Shown here: positions 7,666-10,512 of the stretch, piece by piece
Position numbering within the stretch: position 1 is the stretch's first letter
How the letters are laid out: each line of letters opens with the position of its first letter
Program-made: the position numbers and the translations under genes
DNA from: CAZCBJ01 sp964496705
Lineage (GTDB): Bacteria; Chloroflexota; Anaerolineae; Anaerolineales; Anaerolineaceae
DNA: 10,512 nt
Direction of reading: 5' to 3'
NCBI GenBank assembly: GCA_964496705.1
Contig: CAZCBJ010000132.1
Location: forward strand, 1-10,512
The notes under the pieces: generated by a model
The model's database searches: none
What the model was told of the DNA's origin: nothing
What the model saw: only the letters and a program-made list of their open reading frames with translations

Positions 7666-7671
7666 ATTATA
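7666..7671 (-). promoter_or_regulatory. Candidate -10 box for the DUF58-transglutaminase operon
   Basis: The minus strand reads TATAAT here, a perfect -10 hexamer, seven bases before the DUF58 ATG. A start about seven bases downstream falls at or next to the A of the ATG, which would give a leaderless transcript. No good -35 is seen; TTGTAA at 7691-7686 is only 14 bp away. The absence of a Shine-Dalgarno sequence agrees with this reading. Confidence 0.5.
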
Positions 7672-7729
7672 TCGTCATGTTGCGCTTACAAATGTTTCCA
7701 ACCCGCCGCAGGATATGAATATTTTTCTG

Positions 7730-7843
7730 ATCCTGTCCATCCTGGTTATCCTGTTCAGATTCCTGTTTTCGGAGCTTGTGAACAGGATGCACAGGATGCA
7801 CAGGATATGGATATCTTTTTATCTTTTCTGATCCTGCCCATCC
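7730..7843. repeat. Nonamer-period repeats forming alternative hairpins
   Basis: Three 9-bp words (ATCCTGTCC, ATCCTGGTT, ATCCTGTTC) at 7730-7756 face three inverted words (GAACAGGAT, GCACAGGAT, GCACAGGAT) at 7780-7806. They pair at 23 of 27 positions, plus one A-T pair, around a loop of about 21 bases. The inner arm 7794-7806 can instead pair at 11 of 13 positions with 7831-7843, which abuts the lipoprotein stop codon. The words belong to the same family as the hairpins at 1641-1916. The tract is the 3' UTR of the lipoprotein gene. No T-run follows, so it is not a standard terminator. Confidence 0.8.
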
Positions 7844-10375
7844 TTACTGCCCGCGGGCGCGCTCGTACCAAGCCTGGTTCTCGACAATCCAGCCGGCCGG
7901 CTTGTCGCCCCAGCCGCCGGGCGGGCCGACCTTCCACCAGGTGAAGCCCTCGACCTTGACCGGTCCCTCGACGATCTCGAAGTAGGTGTCGCGGCCCATG
8001 GTGTAGAGGATGTCGGCGGTGCGCGAAGGCTGGGCGCGCACGTTGAGCGGCGGCTCGGAGCCAGCCTCGGTCATCAGGTACACGTCGCCGATGCGCATGG
8101 CCAGTTTATCCGCCGGCTTGCCATCCGGCAGCAGGAAGTTGGCGGTCCACAGCGGGCGCAGGGGCGGGGTCTCGGCGTCCAGCGCGGCGCGCCAGGCCTG
8201 GTCGGTCAGGCGCTCGCCGCGCGGCTGGGTGAACTCGTAGTAGGAGAACACGCCGCCCTGGGCGATCTGCAGCTTGCCCTCCAGCGGCACGACGACATAG
8301 ATGCGCTCCACATAACCCACGCCAGCCTGCAGCACCTGGTCGGGCCCGGCGCCCGACACGGCAGCGATGACCGGCACGGGCGGCTCCTCCATCTCCTGAC
8401 CGTAGGCGCGGGCTTGCTCCACCTGACATTCGCTGAAGCCCAGGCAAGCCTGGATCAAGTAGCGGTCATCCTCGCTCTCGGGCAGCTTGCCGGCCAGTTC
8501 GTCGGCGGCGATGCGCCCCAATTCCTCAAACACGCCGCCCAACTGCTGCATGCCGCGCAGATAATTGTCCAGCCCGGGGGTGCCACTCATGCTCCAATCG
8601 CCGCTCTGCATGATGCCGCGCTGCATCAGCCCCTCGACGATGCTGGCGCTGATGTACGCCAGGCGGTAGAAGACCTGCGGGTTGGGTTCGACGTAAGCCG
8701 GGGCGGGGCCGGAGGCGGGCGGACCGCCGCCGCCAGCCGGCTCGGGCAGCTTGGTGTACAGCGCGGTGTCGCGCTTCAACTCAGCCCAACTGCCCAGCGC
8801 GCTGTTGAGGTCCTTGTATTCCCAGGCTTTGGTGCGCATGGCCGGCGGGAAGACCGCGCTTTTGACCGCCACCTGGGGCAGGAAGGCGTACAGCCAGCCG
8901 GAGTAGAAGCGCTGGATCCACTGCGCCTCGGGCTGGGCGTTGACCGCCTGCTGCATGCGCGCGAGCTGTTCGAGGTAGTTCTCGTAGGCGGTCTGCCCGG
9001 CCTTCTCCTGGGCTTCGAGCGCGGCCTGCGAGCCGACGGCGGCCATCACGTCCAATCCGCTGGGCACCAGGCGCTGTTTATCCATCGTGCCGACCTTGTC
9101 GAAGAGCATGTTCTGCAGGATAAAGGAATCGAGAACGAAGCGCTGGCCCATGAAGCGCCACGAGCGGCTCGGCTCCAGGCTGGAGAGGCTGTCCACGAAG
9201 GTGGAGTTGATCTGCGGTGCGGGCAGCTCGCTGAGGCGCGCCTGGAACTGCAGCCAGAGGCTCTCGTCAGCCAGACCGTCGAAGACGATGTCGGCGCCGT
9301 AGACCCTGTCCATCAGCGCGGCCAGCTCGACCGGACCGCTGTCATCAGTGGGGCCGATCAGGTAAGTGAGCACCTCGTGGATGCGGGCGTAGACCTGCGC
9401 GGCTGGCTCGCCCTCAACCTGCGCCTGGCGCAGCGCCAGGGTGACGATCAGGGGGGCGCGCGAGGGGCGCGCGGTGGGCTTTTCGGGGTTGACCAGCAGG
9501 AAATCCACCCGCCCCAGCCAGGTCATGCCCTGGAAATAGGCCTCCAGCTCGGGGTCGCCGGCGTAGTGACCGACCGGGCGGTAGGCGCCGTAATCATCCT
9601 TGAAATCGGGGATCAACACGGATTGATCCACCCCGCCGAAGGCGGCGATCTGCTTGAGCTGGGGCTGGATGCGCGCCTCCAGCTCGGCGGGCAGCGCGGC
9701 GGCGGGATCGAAAAGGCGCAGCGCCACCGCCAGGTAGGCGACAGCCAGGGCGGTATCATCAGCCACAGCCGGCAGCGACGCGGCGCGATAGGTCATCACC
9801 TGATCCAACGCCGCCCGCACCATGCCGATCATCTGCGGGCGCAGGCGCTCGCGCTCCAGCGCCTTGAGCAGCTCGTCAAAGGTCAGGTGCAGCGCGTGAT
9901 AGGCGGCATCCGTGCTGAGGAAATAGGGCTGCCCGTAGAGGTCGGAGACGCGCCGGCGGATGTCGCTGAACTGCTTCTCGCGGGTGGGCACGACGACGAA
10001 ACCGTTCTTGGCCAGGAAGGCGCGCTGCTCGGCGGTCAGATTTTCTGCCACGCCCAGGTTGGCGAGCTGATCGAGGCTCAGCGGCAGGCGGTAGGCGTCA
10101 GCCGCGGGGGTGGGCGGACTCCAGGCAGCCAGGCTGGTCTGGGCGGAGAAGGGCGCATCGAGGGCGGCGGTGAAGGGCGGCAGGCGTTGTCCCCCGCGCG
10201 CTACGGTGGGGGTGGGGCCGCTGACGCGCAGCGGGGTGGGCGAGGGCTTTTCAGCGGGGGTCTCGCCCGCGGCGGGCGGCGCGGCAGGCGGCAGGGTGGG
10301 GGTGGCGCGCTGCGCGGTGAGGGTGCAGCCGAGGACGAAGACAAGGGTCAGGGCGATCCAGAGCAGTTTTTTCAT
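7844..10375 (-). CDS. DUF3160 family lipoprotein with C-terminal bacterial SH3-like domain
   Basis: This 843-residue protein begins with a lipoprotein signal: MKK, a hydrophobic stretch, then VLGC with lipidation Cys17. A Pro/Thr/Ala-rich linker (about 22-65) would hold it off the membrane. The DUF3160 region spans about 90-765. Hallmarks are GFVVVPTREKQFSDI (125-139), FLSTDAAYHALHLTFDELL (152-170), ALGSWAELKRDTALY (526-540), VEPNPQVFYRLA (562-573) and GGVFSYYEF (707-715). A bacterial SH3-like domain ends it (about 774-832: PLNVRAQPSRTADIL, then WWKV and GWIVENQ); such domains often bind cell-wall or peptide ligands. The function of DUF3160 is not established, so a surface-exposed binding role is inferred. 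The start at 10375 is chosen over an upstream ATG at 10423, since it places GGAGG five bases upstream and begins the signal peptide directly. It has its own promoter and is separated from the DUF58 gene by repeats. Confidence 0.9.
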   Translation of the reverse strand: MKKLLWIALTLVFVLGCTLTAQRATPTLPPAAPPAAGETPAEKPSPTPLRVSGPTPTVARGGQRLPPFTAALDAPFSAQTSLAAWSPPTPAADAYRLPLSLDQLANLGVAENLTAEQRAFLAKNGFVVVPTREKQFSDIRRRVSDLYGQPYFLSTDAAYHALHLTFDELLKALERERLRPQMIGMVRAALDQVMTYRAASLPAVADDTALAVAYLAVALRLFDPAAALPAELEARIQPQLKQIAAFGGVDQSVLIPDFKDDYGAYRPVGHYAGDPELEAYFQGMTWLGRVDFLLVNPEKPTARPSRAPLIVTLALRQAQVEGEPAAQVYARIHEVLTYLIGPTDDSGPVELAALMDRVYGADIVFDGLADESLWLQFQARLSELPAPQINSTFVDSLSSLEPSRSWRFMGQRFVLDSFILQNMLFDKVGTMDKQRLVPSGLDVMAAVGSQAALEAQEKAGQTAYENYLEQLARMQQAVNAQPEAQWIQRFYSGWLYAFLPQVAVKSAVFPPAMRTKAWEYKDLNSALGSWAELKRDTALYTKLPEPAGGGGPPASGPAPAYVEPNPQVFYRLAYISASIVEGLMQRGIMQSGDWSMSGTPGLDNYLRGMQQLGGVFEELGRIAADELAGKLPESEDDRYLIQACLGFSECQVEQARAYGQEMEEPPVPVIAAVSGAGPDQVLQAGVGYVERIYVVVPLEGKLQIAQGGVFSYYEFTQPRGERLTDQAWRAALDAETPPLRPLWTANFLLPDGKPADKLAMRIGDVYLMTEAGSEPPLNVRAQPSRTADILYTMGRDTYFEIVEGPVKVEGFTWWKVGPPGGWGDKPAGWIVENQAWYERARGQ

Positions 10376-10380
10376 GGCGG

Positions 10381-10385
10381 CCTCC
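10381..10385 (-). promoter_or_regulatory. Ribosome binding site of the DUF3160 lipoprotein gene
   Basis: GGAGG on the minus strand is five bases before the ATG at 10375. It decides the start in favour of the signal-peptide methionine rather than an ATG at 10423, which lies in the promoter. Confidence 0.8.
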
Positions 10386-10394
10386 GTTATGAAT

Positions 10395-10423
10395 ACTATA
10401 CCGGAGAGGGGGAGAAGAGTCAA
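10395..10423 (-). promoter_or_regulatory. Near-consensus sigma-70 promoter of the lipoprotein gene
   Basis: The minus strand reads TTGACT (10423-10418), a 17-bp spacer, then TATAGT (10400-10395). Each hexamer is one base from consensus and the spacer is ideal. The expected start near 10388 gives a leader of about a dozen bases that still contains the GGAGG site. The -35 lies four bases from the tandem repeat at the right edge. Confidence 0.75.
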
Positions 10424-10426
10424 ATG

Positions 10427-10512
10427 CCCTCATCCCCCAGCCCATTCTCCCATGAGGCCCTCATCCCCCAGCCCCTTCTCCCATGAGGCCCTCATCCCCC
10501 GGCCCCTTCTCC
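10427..10512. repeat. 31-bp tandem repeat, two full units and a partial third
   Basis: The units are 10427-10457, 10458-10488 and 10489-10512 (cut by the window edge). The first two differ at one base (A or C in GCCC[AC]TTCTCCC); the third has G for A in the CCCCCGGCCCC part. Each unit is C-rich and bounded by CCTCAT and ATGAGG, which can pair as a 6-bp stem. Similar C-rich words are common dispersed repeats in some Chloroflexota and cyanobacteria, from general knowledge and not checked here. The array may extend past the window. Confidence 0.85.

Noticed and set aside
9409..9450. Dispersed repeat inserted in the lipoprotein gene (segment encoding LRQAQVEGEP)
   Set aside because: The wording recalls repeat-derived peptides, but the segment fits the expected helix of the DUF3160 region and there is no second copy in the window.
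8414..10486. Long open frame on the + strand opposite the lipoprotein gene
   Set aside because: It is antisense to a gene with clear domains, signal peptide, ribosome binding site and promoter. Its translation is rich in Gly, Gln, Arg and His without recognisable motifs, and it runs into the repeat array. Such frames are expected opposite high-GC genes.

Overview
The window reads as chromosome from a high-GC bacterium, most likely a Chloroflexota (Anaerolineae-like) genome. That assignment is inferred. It rests on the strong G/C third-position bias, on the set of families seen together (an ECF-type sigma factor with a TPR-like tail, a DUF58/transglutaminase pair, a CHAT-family protein with a helical C-terminus, a DUF3160 lipoprotein), and on low-complexity dispersed repeats in every long intergenic gap. 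No 16S rRNA or other phylogenetic marker is present.

Layout. At 1-1583 on the + strand is the 3' part of a sigma-70-family gene: the end of sigma region 4 fused to a tail of about 480 residues with TPR character. At 1584-1990, between convergent genes, is a 407-bp gap made almost entirely of repeats: two inverted arrays with a 7-bp period enclose a 100-bp tandem duplication whose units form hairpins built from 9-bp words. On the - strand follow four genes, listed in transcription order: a DUF3160 lipoprotein with a C-terminal SH3-like domain (10375-7844), a DUF58 protein (7658-6285), a membrane transglutaminase-like protein (6280-4043) and a CHAT-domain protein (3967-1991). The gap after the lipoprotein gene (7659-7843) carries more 9-bp-period repeats and a TATAAT box just upstream of the DUF58 start codon. 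The right edge (10427-10512) is a 31-bp tandem repeat next to a near-consensus promoter for the lipoprotein gene.

How the genes may work together. DUF58 and the transglutaminase are 4 bp apart and almost certainly co-translated. This pair is normally found with a MoxR AAA+ ATPase and is linked to envelope-associated functions; no MoxR gene lies in this window. The CHAT gene follows 75 bp downstream on the same strand. Its CHAT fold looks intact by motif alignment, but the catalytic His and Cys positions read Arg and Leu, so it is predicted to be a pseudoprotease that acts through binding. The lipoprotein has its own promoter and is probably a separate surface-exposed transcription unit.

The most unusual content is the predicted inactive CHAT protein next to the transglutaminase pair and the structured repeats that fill the gaps. 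I found no RNA genes, CRISPR array, transposase or phage gene.
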